From positions 5,890,001 to 5,954,000 of the forward strand of contig NZ_CP082301.1 in NCBI RefSeq assembly GCF_019880305.1: a DNA stretch of 64,000 bases. Reading direction: 5' to 3'. The DNA is from Streptomyces decoyicus. Its GTDB lineage: Bacteria > Actinomycetota > Actinomycetes > Streptomycetales > Streptomycetaceae. Each line of letters starts with the position of its first letter. The stretch's first letter is position 1. Below are positions 16,301 through 24,795 of the stretch, piece after piece. The translations under genes and the position numbers were made by a program. The notes under the pieces were generated by a model that was given only the letters and a program-made list of their open reading frames with translations, was not told the origin of the DNA and did not search any database.

Positions 16301-17908
16301 TCACTGCACGGGCGAGCGGGTCACCTCGAAGTGGTCGATGCGCTCACCGGACTCGGCGAGGGCGGTGACCTTCATCCGCGGGCGGTGGCCCGGCGAGACC
16401 TCGACGGCGATGAACGAGTAGCCGGTGTAGCGGACCCGGGACCACTCCACGGTGTCCTTGGCCTTCGCCTTGCCCTTGGTCCAGTGGTAGGTCTCGACGT
16501 GGTCGAGGTCCTTGACGTGGCCCTCGTAGCTGTCGGGCACGGGGAAGTCGTAGAGGGCCCGGCCCGCGCCGCCGGCGGTCACGTACACGATGCCCTCGCG
16601 CGTGGTGTCGACGCTCGCGCCGATCGGCATCTTCTTGCTGACCCGCCCGCTCTTGAGGGCGTCGGTCCGTTCGTAGACGTGGTTGTGGCCGTTGATGACC
16701 AGGTCCACCTGGTGCTTCTCGAACAGCGGCAGCCAGGCGTCGCGCACCCCGCCGTCGGAAGCGTGCGAGTTGGTGGTGGAGAAGGCGCAGTGGTGGAAGA
16801 AGACGACGAGGAAGTCGATGCCCTCGGCGGCGCGCAGCTCCGCCAGCCTGCGGTCCAGCCAACGGGTCTGCTTGCCGCCCGTGTAGCCCTGGTTGGCGGG
16901 GATCTCGTACGAGACGTCGTTGGCGTCCAGCGCGACGACCCCGACACTGCCGTAGGTGAACGAGTAGACGCCGGGGGCGTTTTGGGCGTCCGGGCCGTTT
17001 CCGGGCAGCGTCCAGCGGGCGTTCTGGCCGCCGTAGCCGTTGGGGGAGTACCAGGCCTCCATGTCGTGGTTGCCGGTGGTCACCATCCACGGCACGGACT
17101 TGGCCACCGACTCGGTCTGCGCGAGGAACTGGTCCCAGACGCGGGCGTCGTAGGCGTCGTGCTCGGAGCCGTCGCCGTCGGTGTCCGCGTAGCAGATGTC
17201 GCCCGCGTGCAGGTGGAACGACGGGTTCTGGCCCAGGATCAACTGGTCGTTGGCCAGGGCGTGGTAGCTCACGCCCTGGTCGCCGAAGGCGGTGAAGACG
17301 AACTTCTCGGCGCGGGCCGGGGCGGTACGGAAGGTGCCGAGGGTGGAGAAGTGGCGCGGGTCGGCCGGGTCGAAGCCGTCGTGGCCGACGCCGTAGTAGT
17401 ACGTCGTCCCCGGCCGCAGCCCGTCCAGCGCGGCGTGCAGGTAGTACTGCTGCACGGCCGGCAGCTTCGCGGACAGCGACGGCGTGTGCAGATCACGGAC
17501 CTCGGCCTCGACCTTGCGCCCCAGGTCCCACGGCTTGAGACCCACCCGCAGATACGGCCGCCTGACCGCGAACGGCACCTGCCAGCTCACCCGCATCTGG
17601 CTCCTGGGGTCGGCGCCGAAGGCCAGATGGCGGCCGAACGGAGCGACCAGCGCACCGTCGACGGTGGCAGCGGCGGGCGAGGCCAGCAGGGTGGGGGAGG
17701 CGGCCTGGCCCGAACCGGCCAGCAGTCCGGAGCCCGCGACGACGCCCGCGGTCGCGGCCGAGGTGCGCAGCAGACCGCGGCGGCTCAGCTTCGTACGGAG
17801 GTAGTCATGCTGCTCGGGCATGCTCATCTGGGCCGCGAGCTGCTCCGGTATGCCGACGCGCGGGGTGTGGGAGGACTGGGGGACGTCCCCCCGGGTGTTT
17901 CCAGTCAT
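16301..17908 (-). CDS. Tat-exported purple acid phosphatase-like metallophosphoesterase
   Basis: A 535-residue exported phosphoesterase. A twin-arginine signal (LSRRGLLRTSAATAGVVAGSG) lies near residues 40-60, ending at AQA-like cleavage GSGQAAS. A fibronectin-like N-terminal domain (MRVSWQVPF...LRPGTTYYYGVGHDG) precedes the metallophosphoesterase core with all metal-binding motifs: AFGDQG, HAGDICYADTDGD, TTGNHDMEAWY, FFHHCAFS and NGHNHVYER. This order is that of plant-type purple acid phosphatases. The ATG at 17908 is preferred; a start 24 codons earlier exists but adds no conserved sequence. It is divergent from leuB, which it does not functionally resemble. Confidence 0.9.
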   Translation of the reverse strand: MTGNTRGDVPQSSHTPRVGIPEQLAAQMSMPEQHDYLRTKLSRRGLLRTSAATAGVVAGSGLLAGSGQAASPTLLASPAAATVDGALVAPFGRHLAFGADPRSQMRVSWQVPFAVRRPYLRVGLKPWDLGRKVEAEVRDLHTPSLSAKLPAVQQYYLHAALDGLRPGTTYYYGVGHDGFDPADPRHFSTLGTFRTAPARAEKFVFTAFGDQGVSYHALANDQLILGQNPSFHLHAGDICYADTDGDGSEHDAYDARVWDQFLAQTESVAKSVPWMVTTGNHDMEAWYSPNGYGGQNARWTLPGNGPDAQNAPGVYSFTYGSVGVVALDANDVSYEIPANQGYTGGKQTRWLDRRLAELRAAEGIDFLVVFFHHCAFSTTNSHASDGGVRDAWLPLFEKHQVDLVINGHNHVYERTDALKSGRVSKKMPIGASVDTTREGIVYVTAGGAGRALYDFPVPDSYEGHVKDLDHVETYHWTKGKAKAKDTVEWSRVRYTGYSFIAVEVSPGHRPRMKVTALAESGERIDHFEVTRSPVQ

Positions 17909-17982
17909 GCCGCCGAATGTCGCAGCACCACCCGACCGCGACGGGGACACGGGGTGAACGGCAGCTGACCGGCTCCCCATGT

Positions 17983-17997
17983 GTCCGTATGGCGGAC
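17983..17997. promoter_or_regulatory. Inverted repeat between phosphoesterase gene and leuB
   Basis: GTCCG-TATGG-CGGAC lies 41 bases before the leuB start. It could be an operator for leuB; the IclR-type regulator NdgR encoded in this window is one candidate because NdgR-like proteins control leucine genes. No further support is visible. Confidence 0.35.
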
Positions 17998-18037
17998 GTT
18001 ACGTGTCAATCAATGGGACGGAGAGTAGGGTCCAATC

Positions 18038-19078
18038 ATGTCTCGCAGCATTCGCCTCGCAGTGATCCCCGGTGACGGTATCGGCCAGGAAGTCGTGGCC
18101 CAGGGCCTCAAGGTCCTGACCGCGGTCCTCCCGCAGGACGTCAAGCTGGAAACCCAGGAGTACGACCTCGGTGCCCGGCGATGGCATGCGACCGGTGAGA
18201 CCCTGCCCGACGAGGAGCTGGAGTCGCTCAAGCAGCACGACGCGATCCTGCTCGGCGCGATCGGCGACCCGTCCGTACCCTCCGGCGTGCTGGAGCGCGG
18301 TCTGCTGCTCAAGCTCCGCTTCGCCTTCGACCACTTCGTGAACCTTCGCCCGTCGAAGCTCTTCCCGAACACCGCCACGCCGCTCGCCGGCCGCCCGGAC
18401 ATCGACTTCCTCGTCGTCCGCGAGGGCACCGAGGGCCCGTACACCGGCAACGGCGGCTCCCTGCGCACCGGCACCCCCGCCGAGGTCGCCACCGAGGTCA
18501 GCCTCAACACCGCCTACGGTGTCGAGCGCGTGGTCCGGGACGCGTACGAGCGGGCCAACGCCCGCCCGCGCAAGAAGCTGACGCTGGTGCACAAGAACAA
18601 CGTCCTGGTGTACGCGGGCCACATGTGGAAGAACATCTTCGACAAGGTGGGCCAGGAGTACCCCGAGGTCACCACCGACTACCTGCACGTCGACGCCGCG
18701 ACGATCTTCTTCGTCACCCAGCCCGAGCGGTTCGACGTGATCGTCACCGACAACCTCTTCGGCGACATCCTCACCGACCTCGCCGCGGCCGTCACCGGCG
18801 GTATCGGCCTGGCCGCCTCCGGGAACATCAACCCGACCGGCGAGTTCCCCTCGATGTTCGAGCCGGTGCACGGCTCCGCGCCGGACATCGCGGGCACCGG
18901 CAAGGCCGACCCGACGGCGACGATCCTCTCCGTGGCCCTGCTGCTGCGCCACCTCGGCTTCGAGCAGCAGGCCGCCCGTATCGAGGAGGCCGCGGCCGCC
19001 GACCTGGAGGCCAGGGACGGCTCGGCCCGCAGCACGGACGAGATCGGCGACGCGCTCGCCGCACGCGTAGCGGGCTGA
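18038..19078 (+). CDS. leuB: 3-Isopropylmalate dehydrogenase
   Basis: NAD-dependent oxidative decarboxylation of 3-isopropylmalate in leucine synthesis. The 346 residues match the actinobacterial LeuB length. Motifs include IPGDGIGQEV at the N-terminus, the substrate/metal site DNLFGDILTDLAAAVTGG and the NAD-binding GSAPDIAGTGKADPTA. It is monocistronic, closed by a strong terminator, and precedes ilvE by 376 bases. leuC and leuD lie 38 kb further on. Confidence 0.96.
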   Translation: MSRSIRLAVIPGDGIGQEVVAQGLKVLTAVLPQDVKLETQEYDLGARRWHATGETLPDEELESLKQHDAILLGAIGDPSVPSGVLERGLLLKLRFAFDHFVNLRPSKLFPNTATPLAGRPDIDFLVVREGTEGPYTGNGGSLRTGTPAEVATEVSLNTAYGVERVVRDAYERANARPRKKLTLVHKNNVLVYAGHMWKNIFDKVGQEYPEVTTDYLHVDAATIFFVTQPERFDVIVTDNLFGDILTDLAAAVTGGIGLAASGNINPTGEFPSMFEPVHGSAPDIAGTGKADPTATILSVALLLRHLGFEQQAARIEEAAAADLEARDGSARSTDEIGDALAARVAG

Positions 19079-19109
19079 GGCCCAGCAGTCGCACCCACAC
19101 CACGGACAG

Positions 19110-19145
19110 CGCCGGGCCACTCCAAGGGCCCGGCGTTGTCTTTGT
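19110..19145 (+). terminator. Terminator after leuB
   Basis: CGCCGGGCC (19110-19118) pairs perfectly with GGCCCGGCG (19127-19135), followed by TTGTCTTTGT. Confidence 0.8.
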
Positions 19146-19392
19146 CGGTCCGCTCTGGGCTCGGCACCGGGTGAGGTGCGACCATCGGGCACGGACCGCG
19201 TACGCGGTTTCCGGCAGTGGAGGGCCACGGGCGATAATCGGACGTGGCATCGCCGCCCGCGAGGAAACTCGGACGTCCCAGTAACGACCGGTACGTTCAA
19301 GAGATCGTGCGCGGTCGCCACAAACCGCACCGGTGCCGCATGGTGGGGGCCGACCCCATACCCCCGGCCGGAGGGCTGGGCCGGTGAATGCT

Positions 19393-19412
19393 CTCCCAGC
19401 AGGCGCTGGGAG
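19393..19412 (+). promoter_or_regulatory. Hairpin in the ilvE upstream region
   Basis: CTCCCAGC-AGGC-GCTGGGAG is a perfect 8-bp stem 43 bases before the ilvE start. The stretch 19079-19454 is otherwise without a gene. No branched-chain leader peptide was found here and no T-tract follows the hairpin, so it is not a clear attenuator. Confidence 0.45.
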
Positions 19413-19454
19413 GGTGCCCCAGGTCTCGGAACACGCAGTGAAGGACACGCATTC

Positions 19455-20543
19455 ATGACGACGCCAACGATCGAGCTCAAGCCCTCCTCGCATCCGCTCT
19501 CCGACGCGGAGCGGGAGCAGATCCTGGCCGCCCCCGGCTTCGGCCGCCACTTCACCGACCACATGGTGACGATCAAGTGGACGGAGGGCCGCGGCTGGCA
19601 CGACGGCCAGCTCGTGCCGTACGGGCCGCTCTCCCTCGACCCGGCGACCAACGTCCTGCACTACGCGCAGGAGATCTTCGAGGGCCTCAAGGCCTACCGG
19701 CAGCCCGACGGCTCCGTCGCCACGTTCCGCCCCGACGCCAACGCCCGGCGCTTCCAGGCCTCCGCCCGCCGGCTGGCCATGCCGGAGCTGCCCGTCGAGA
19801 CGTTCATCGAGGCGTGCGATCTGCTGGTCCAGCAGGACAAGGGCTGGGTGCCCGCGCACGGCGGCGAGGAGTCGCTCTACCTGCGCCCGTTCATGATCGC
19901 GACCGAGGTCGGGCTGGGCGTGAAGCCCGCCAACGAGTACCTCTTCGTGGTCATCGCCTCGCCCGCCGGCGCGTACTTCGCCGGTGGCGTCAAGCCCGTC
20001 TCCATCTGGCTGTCCGAGGACCGGGTGCGCGCCGTCCCCGGCGGTATGGGCGACGCCAAGACCGGCGGCAACTACGCCGCGTCGCTGCTCGCGCAGGCCG
20101 AGGCCGCCGCGCACGGCTGCGACCAGGTCGCCTACCTCGACGCCGTGGAGCACAAGTGGGTCGAGGAGCTCGGCGGCATGAACCTGTACTTCGTGTACGG
20201 GGACAAGATCGTCACCCCCACGCTGACCGGCTCGCTGCTGGCCGGCGTCACGCGTGACTCGCTGCTGTCGGTCGCCCGCGACCTGGGCTACGAGTCGGAG
20301 GAGGCCCGGGTCTCCATCGACCAGTGGAAGACCGACACGGAGGACGGGACGCTCGCCGAGGTCTTCGCCTGCGGCACGGCCGCCGTGATCACCCCGGTCG
20401 GCACGGTCAAGAGCGCGTGCGGCGAGTGGGTCCAGTCCGGCGGTGAGCCCGGCAAGGTCACGCTGAAGCTGCGGGAGGCGCTGCTCGACATCCAGCGCGG
20501 TATCGCCGAGGACCGGCACGGCTGGATGCACCCGCTGGGCTGA
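19455..20543 (+). CDS. ilvE: Branched-chain amino acid aminotransferase
   Basis: PLP enzyme of fold type IV that makes the last step of Val, Leu and Ile synthesis. The 362 residues match group II branched-chain aminotransferases. Visible are QEIFEGLKAYR, LYLRPFMIATE, the PLP-lysine region GDAKTGGNYAASL and the phosphate-binding EVFACGTAAVITPV. The ATG at 19455 gives the family N-terminus (TTPTIELKPSSHP); the open upstream extension crosses the 19393-19412 hairpin and is rejected. It is transcribed alone. Confidence 0.95.
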   Translation: MTTPTIELKPSSHPLSDAEREQILAAPGFGRHFTDHMVTIKWTEGRGWHDGQLVPYGPLSLDPATNVLHYAQEIFEGLKAYRQPDGSVATFRPDANARRFQASARRLAMPELPVETFIEACDLLVQQDKGWVPAHGGEESLYLRPFMIATEVGLGVKPANEYLFVVIASPAGAYFAGGVKPVSIWLSEDRVRAVPGGMGDAKTGGNYAASLLAQAEAAAHGCDQVAYLDAVEHKWVEELGGMNLYFVYGDKIVTPTLTGSLLAGVTRDSLLSVARDLGYESEEARVSIDQWKTDTEDGTLAEVFACGTAAVITPVGTVKSACGEWVQSGGEPGKVTLKLREALLDIQRGIAEDRHGWMHPLG

Positions 20544-20563
20544 CCCGGGCTTCCGGAGTATGA

Positions 20564-20601
20564 CCGAGGCCGCCGCCGACGCGCTGTCGGGGCGGCCTCG
20601 G
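20564..20601. terminator. Terminator between ilvE and the permease gene
   Basis: CCGAGGCCGCC pairs with GGCGGCCTCGG over 11 bp. It lies between two convergent genes and could serve both. Confidence 0.7.
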
Positions 20602-20617
20602 CCGTGTCCGGGGCGGC

Positions 20618-22072
20618 TCAGCCGGCCTCCGCGGGAGCCTCCGCCGCGGCCGCCGGGGGAGCGGGCGGTACGGCGCGCAGGGCGGCGACCGGGCGCGGGT
20701 CCCGGGCCGTGAGCGCCAGGTAGGCGACGCCGCCCACGGCCGCCGCGAGCAGGAAGCTGAGGTCGATGCCGCCGGTCACCGGGAGCAGCGGCCCCTGGTA
20801 GAAGGGCGTGTCCACGCCCAGCAGGCCGACCACCGAACCCAGCGCCCAGGCGACGGCGGCCTGGACGTTCCAGCCCGCCCGGTACCAGTACACGCCGCCA
20901 CGGGTGCCGCGGTTGTAGACCTGAAGGGACTCCGGGTCGTACGCGCCGCGGCAGCGGGTGAAGCCGATCACGGTGATCACTGCCCAGGGTGTGCCGACGG
21001 CCGTCATCAGCAGGACGAACGAGGTCATCGCGTCCTGCGCGGCCCACAGGAAGTGGCCGGCGTAGACCAGCGTGGTCGCGAGCCCGGCGACGACGTAGGT
21101 GGCCTGGGTGCGGGTGGCGCGCGGCAGGATCGCGTCCAGGTCGAGGCCCATGCTGTAGAGCATCAGGCCGGCGTTGCCGACCGAGCCGGCCGAGGCGTTG
21201 AGCAGCAGCAGTGCCAGGTACCAGAACGGGGCGCCGGCCACCAGCGGGCCCGCGTAGTCCGCGCCCGCCCCGACGGCGAGCGCGGTGAACGTGCCGAAGA
21301 GCTGCGGCACCAGGAGGCCGGCCACCAGGCCCAGACAGGTCGCGCCGAAGACCTTCCTGGAGCTGTGCCGGTGCGGGGAGATGTAGCGGCTGTAGTCACC
21401 GAGCAGGGTGATGAACGCGATGGGGCCGCTGAGGCCCGCGGAGACGGCGGCCAGCAGCCAGGTCTGCCAGAAGCCGCCGAGCAGATAGCTGCTGCCGTGC
21501 GGCGGGGCCGTGGTGAAGGTACCCGCGTACGCGACGATGCCGACGGCCAGCAGGAGGGTCAGGCCGACGGCGAGCACCTTGCTCAGCCGCAGCAGCACCC
21601 GGTAGCCGTAGACCGCGCCGAGGGCGGTGGTGCCCGCCAGCAGGGCGTAGACCAGCGCATACGTCGCACCGCCCGACGGCAGTCCGGTCAGGCGGTGCAG
21701 AGCGCCGACGACCGCGTCGCCGCCGACCCACAGGGTCAGCGCCGTATAGCCCAGCGACAGCAGCAGGCCGATGACCGAGCCGATCAGCCGGCCGCGCACG
21801 CCGAAGTGGGCACCGCTGCTGGTGGAGAGGTTGGTGGCGCTGCGCAGCGAGACCAGCGCGAGCGGCGCGGTCAGCAGCGTGCCGACGGCGGTGCCCGCCA
21901 CCAGGGAGGTCACCGAGGGCCAGAAGCCGAGCCCGAAGGAGACCGGGAGCCAGCCGAAGATCACCACGCCGAGGGCGAGGTTCGACCCGAGCAGGATCGA
22001 TATCAGGTCGCGAGGGCCGCTGGTGCGTTCCTCGTCCGGGATGGTGTCGACTCCGCGTTGTTCGATCGGCAT
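20618..22072 (-). CDS. NCS1-family permease (purine/cytosine/allantoin/hydantoin type)
   Basis: A 484-residue integral membrane transporter with about twelve membrane segments. The N-terminal LGSNLALGVVIFGWLPVSFGLGF and the LGDYSRY segment are typical of nucleobase:cation symporter 1 proteins such as CodB. Substrates in the family are nucleobases, allantoin and hydantoins; a polyamine-related or ureido substrate is suggested only by the neighbours. It is divergent from the urease-like operon, and three copies of one palindrome fill the gap, so permease and operon are probably co-regulated. The C-terminal Ala/Pro tail is unremarkable. Confidence 0.88.
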   Translation of the reverse strand: MPIEQRGVDTIPDEERTSGPRDLISILLGSNLALGVVIFGWLPVSFGLGFWPSVTSLVAGTAVGTLLTAPLALVSLRSATNLSTSSGAHFGVRGRLIGSVIGLLLSLGYTALTLWVGGDAVVGALHRLTGLPSGGATYALVYALLAGTTALGAVYGYRVLLRLSKVLAVGLTLLLAVGIVAYAGTFTTAPPHGSSYLLGGFWQTWLLAAVSAGLSGPIAFITLLGDYSRYISPHRHSSRKVFGATCLGLVAGLLVPQLFGTFTALAVGAGADYAGPLVAGAPFWYLALLLLNASAGSVGNAGLMLYSMGLDLDAILPRATRTQATYVVAGLATTLVYAGHFLWAAQDAMTSFVLLMTAVGTPWAVITVIGFTRCRGAYDPESLQVYNRGTRGGVYWYRAGWNVQAAVAWALGSVVGLLGVDTPFYQGPLLPVTGGIDLSFLLAAAVGGVAYLALTARDPRPVAALRAVPPAPPAAAAEAPAEAG

Positions 22073-22190
22073 GAGGGCTCCCCTGAGAGGCCGGACAACA
22101 GTGTGTGAGCAGCGCTCCGTGTGCAGTGCTCCGTGCTGTGGTGGGTGCGCTTCGCGCGGTGCTCGCGAGGTGCTCGCGCGGCGAGATCAT

Positions 22191-22207
22191 TTAGAGCGGC
22201 GCTCTAT
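22191..22207. promoter_or_regulatory. Operator copy 1, TTAGAGCGGCGCTCTAT
   Basis: Contains a perfect 15-bp palindrome TAGAGCG-G-CGCTCTA. It is one of three similar elements between the permease gene and ureAB and is closest to the permease. The likely binder is the TetR-family protein encoded at 25872-26489. Confidence 0.75.
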
Positions 22208-22218
22208 CCGCCGCATAT

Positions 22219-22235
22219 TTAGAGCAGCGCTCAAT
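22219..22235. promoter_or_regulatory. Operator copy 2, TTAGAGCAGCGCTCAAT
   Basis: Same element as at 22191 with two changes. The 28-base centre-to-centre distance from copy 1 is somewhat under three helical turns. Confidence 0.65.
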
Positions 22236-22288
22236 GTCGCTCATCCCCCTGGCCCTGGTCAATGCTTTCCTCTCGACCAATTTCATGG

Positions 22289-22305
22289 TTAGAGTGTCGC
22301 TCTAA
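22289..22305. promoter_or_regulatory. Operator copy 3, TTAGAGTGTCGCTCTAA
   Basis: Palindrome with one mismatched pair, 22 bases before the ureAB start. Binding here would block the ureAB promoter or early elongation. Confidence 0.72.
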
Positions 22306-22326
22306 TCGACCTGGAGGAGTGGCGGG

Positions 22327-23031
22327 ATGCGGTTGACCCCGACGGAACGCGACCGGCTGCTGCTGTTCGGCGCGGCCGAGCTGGCGCGGACGCGCCGGGC
22401 CCGCGGACTGCAGCTGAATGTGCCCGAGGCGACCGCGTTGATCGCGGACACAGTCTGCGAGGCGGCGCGGGACGGGCGCCGCCTCGCTCAGGCCATCGAG
22501 GCGGCACGCGGCGTGCTCGGCCCGGACGATGTGCTGCCGGGCGTGGCCGAGGTCGTGACCGAGGTGCACGTGGAAGCCGTCTTCGACGACGGCTCCCGGC
22601 TCGCGGTGGTCCCCGACCCGATCGGCGCCGGTCGCTCGGCCGCCGGGGACGACGGGACACCCGCGCCCGGCGCGGTGCTGCCGGGACCGGCCGACCCGGA
22701 GCCCGCGCCCGCGGTCCGCCTGACCGTGCGCAACACCGCGACGGTGCCGGTCAGCGTCACCTCGCACTTCCACTTCTTCGAGGCCAACCCCCGGCTGGAC
22801 TTCGACCGCGCCGCCGCGTACGGCATGCGGCTGTGCGTCCCGGCCGGCTCGTCGGTGCGGTTCGACCCCGGCGGCGCCTCGGAGGTCGGTCTGGTCCCGA
22901 TCGGCGGCGACCGGATCGCGATCGGCTTCGCCGGTCTGGTGGACGGCCCGCTGGACGCACCGGGCGCGAAGACCGAAGCGCTGCGGCGGGCCGCCGCCTG
23001 CGGCTACCTGGGAGCGGAGGAACGGGCATGA
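22327..23031 (+). CDS. ureAB: Urease gamma-beta fusion subunit (UreAB)
   Basis: A 234-residue fusion of the two small urease subunits. Residues 1-100 are the gamma (UreA) domain (MRLTPTERDRLLLFGAAELARTRR...VLPGVAEVVTEVHVEAVFDDG) and about 120-220 the beta (UreB) domain, with SHFHFFEANPRLDFDRAAAYGMRL corresponding to the classical SHYHFFEVN segment. The 15-residue C-terminal extension is rich in Ala and Arg. GGAGGAG lies just before the ATG. The stop overlaps the ureC start (ATGA), so translation is coupled. Fused gamma-beta subunits occur in several actinobacteria and Helicobacter. Confidence 0.92.
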   Translation: MRLTPTERDRLLLFGAAELARTRRARGLQLNVPEATALIADTVCEAARDGRRLAQAIEAARGVLGPDDVLPGVAEVVTEVHVEAVFDDGSRLAVVPDPIGAGRSAAGDDGTPAPGAVLPGPADPEPAPAVRLTVRNTATVPVSVTSHFHFFEANPRLDFDRAAAYGMRLCVPAGSSVRFDPGGASEVGLVPIGGDRIAIGFAGLVDGPLDAPGAKTEALRRAAACGYLGAEERA

Positions 23032-24722
23032 CCGGGAACATCGACCCCCACGAGTACGCGTCGGTGCACGGCCCGCGGGCCGGCGACCGGGTCGTCCTCG
23101 GCGACTCGGGCCTGGTCGTCCGGGTCGAGTCCGACGCCCAGAAGCCCGGTGACGAGTTCCTGGCCGGCTTCGGCAAGACCGCGCGGGACGGGCTGCACCT
23201 CAAGGCCGCCGCGGTCCGGGAGACCTGCGACGTGGTGATCAGCAACGTCCTGGTCATCGACGCCGTCCAGGGCATCCGCAAGGTGTCCATCGGCATCCGC
23301 GAGGGCCGTATCCACGCCATAGGGCGGGCCGGCAACCCCGACACCCTCGACGGCGTCGACGTCGTCGTGGGCACGGGGACGTCGATCGTCTCCGGTGAGG
23401 GCATGATCGCCACCGCGGGCGCCGTCGACACCCATGTCCATCTGCTCTCACCGCGCGTCATGGAGGCCTCGCTGGCCTCCGGCGTCACCACGATCATCGG
23501 CCAGGAATTCGGCCCGGTCTGGGGCGTCGGCGTCAACTCCCCCTGGGCGCTGAGGCATGCCTTCAGCGCCTTCGACGCCTGGCCGGTCAACATCGGCTTC
23601 CTCGGCCGCGGGTCCTCGTCGGGCGACGCCCCGCTGGTGGAGGCGCTCGCCGAGGGCGGCGCCTGCGGCTTCAAGGTGCACGAGGACATGGGCGCGCACG
23701 CCCGCGCCCTGGACACCGCGCTGCGCGTCGCCGAGGACCACGACGTCCAGGTCGCGCTGCACAGCGACGGCCTCAACGAATGCCTCAGCGTCGAGGACAC
23801 CCTGCGCGTCCTGGACGGCCGGACCATCCACGCCTTCCACATCGAGGGCTGCGGCGGCGGCCATGTCCCCAACGTCCTCAAGATGGCCGGTGTCCCCAAC
23901 GTCATCGGCTCCTCCACCAATCCCACCCTCCCCTTCGGGCGGGACGCGGTCGCCGAGCACTACGGCATGATCGTCTCGGTCCACGACCTGAAGACCGACC
24001 TGCCGGGCGACGCCGCCATGGCCCGCGACCGTATCCGGGCCGGCACGATGGGCGCCGAGGACGTGCTGCACGACCTCGGGGCGATCGGCATCACCTCGTC
24101 CGACGCCCAGGGCATGGGCCGCGCGGGCGAGACCGTACGCCGTACCTTCGCGATGGCGGGCAAGATGAAGGCCGAGCTCGGGCCGATGGACGGCGACGGC
24201 GCCCACGACGACAACGCCCGGGTGCTGCGCTACGTCGCCAAGCTCACCATCAACCCCGCCATCGCCCACGGCCTCTCGCACGAGATCGGGTCGATCGAGG
24301 CCGGCAAGATGGCCGACATCGTGCTGTGGAAGCCGCAGTACTTCGGCGCCAAGCCGCAGCTGGTGCTGAAGTCCGGCTTCCCCGCCTACGGCGTCACCGG
24401 CGACCCGAACGCCGCCACCGACACCTGTGAACCCCTGGTGCTCGGACCGCAGTTCGGGGCCTACGGGGCGACCCCCGCCGAGATCTCCGTCGCCTTCGTC
24501 GCGCGCGCCGCGGCCGAAGCGGGCGGTGACGGGATGCCCACCCGCCGCCGCCGGGTCGCCGTCCGCGGCACCCGCGGCATCGGTCCCGGCAACCTCGTCC
24601 ACAACTCCCGGGTCGGACAGGTGCAGGTCGACGGGAGCAGCGGCCTGGTCACCCTCGACGGCGACCCGATGCGCTCGGAACCGGCCGACACCGTCTCGCT
24701 GTCCCGCCTCTACTTCCTGTAG
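23028..24722 (+). CDS. ureC: Urease-type alpha subunit with altered active-site flap
   Basis: A 564-residue nickel amidohydrolase subunit. The metal ligands align with Klebsiella urease: H136 and H138 in DTHVH, carbamylated K216 in GFKVHED, H218, H245, H271 and D359, plus catalytic H319 and R335. Differences are V318 in place of the flap cysteine (Cys319), G362 in place of pocket Ala363, and a loop after GPVWG about four residues shorter than the classical THATTC segment. These point to a changed or enlarged substrate pocket. No ureD, E, F or G genes are in the window, so maturation must rely on genes elsewhere. It is co-transcribed with ureAB and probably with aguA. Urea remains a possible substrate. 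Confidence 0.88.
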   Translation: MTGNIDPHEYASVHGPRAGDRVVLGDSGLVVRVESDAQKPGDEFLAGFGKTARDGLHLKAAAVRETCDVVISNVLVIDAVQGIRKVSIGIREGRIHAIGRAGNPDTLDGVDVVVGTGTSIVSGEGMIATAGAVDTHVHLLSPRVMEASLASGVTTIIGQEFGPVWGVGVNSPWALRHAFSAFDAWPVNIGFLGRGSSSGDAPLVEALAEGGACGFKVHEDMGAHARALDTALRVAEDHDVQVALHSDGLNECLSVEDTLRVLDGRTIHAFHIEGCGGGHVPNVLKMAGVPNVIGSSTNPTLPFGRDAVAEHYGMIVSVHDLKTDLPGDAAMARDRIRAGTMGAEDVLHDLGAIGITSSDAQGMGRAGETVRRTFAMAGKMKAELGPMDGDGAHDDNARVLRYVAKLTINPAIAHGLSHEIGSIEAGKMADIVLWKPQYFGAKPQLVLKSGFPAYGVTGDPNAATDTCEPLVLGPQFGAYGATPAEISVAFVARAAAEAGGDGMPTRRRRVAVRGTRGIGPGNLVHNSRVGQVQVDGSSGLVTLDGDPMRSEPADTVSLSRLYFL

Positions 24723-24795
24723 CCCGCACCGCGCACCGCGCACCGCCACCCCGTGACGGCCCACCACCGTCACCGCGAACCCCGAGGACCCCCGC

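Noticed and set aside
16268..17968. A 566-residue plus-strand frame opposite the phosphoesterase gene
   Set aside because: The minus-strand product has a Tat signal and all metallophosphoesterase motifs; the plus-strand product has none.
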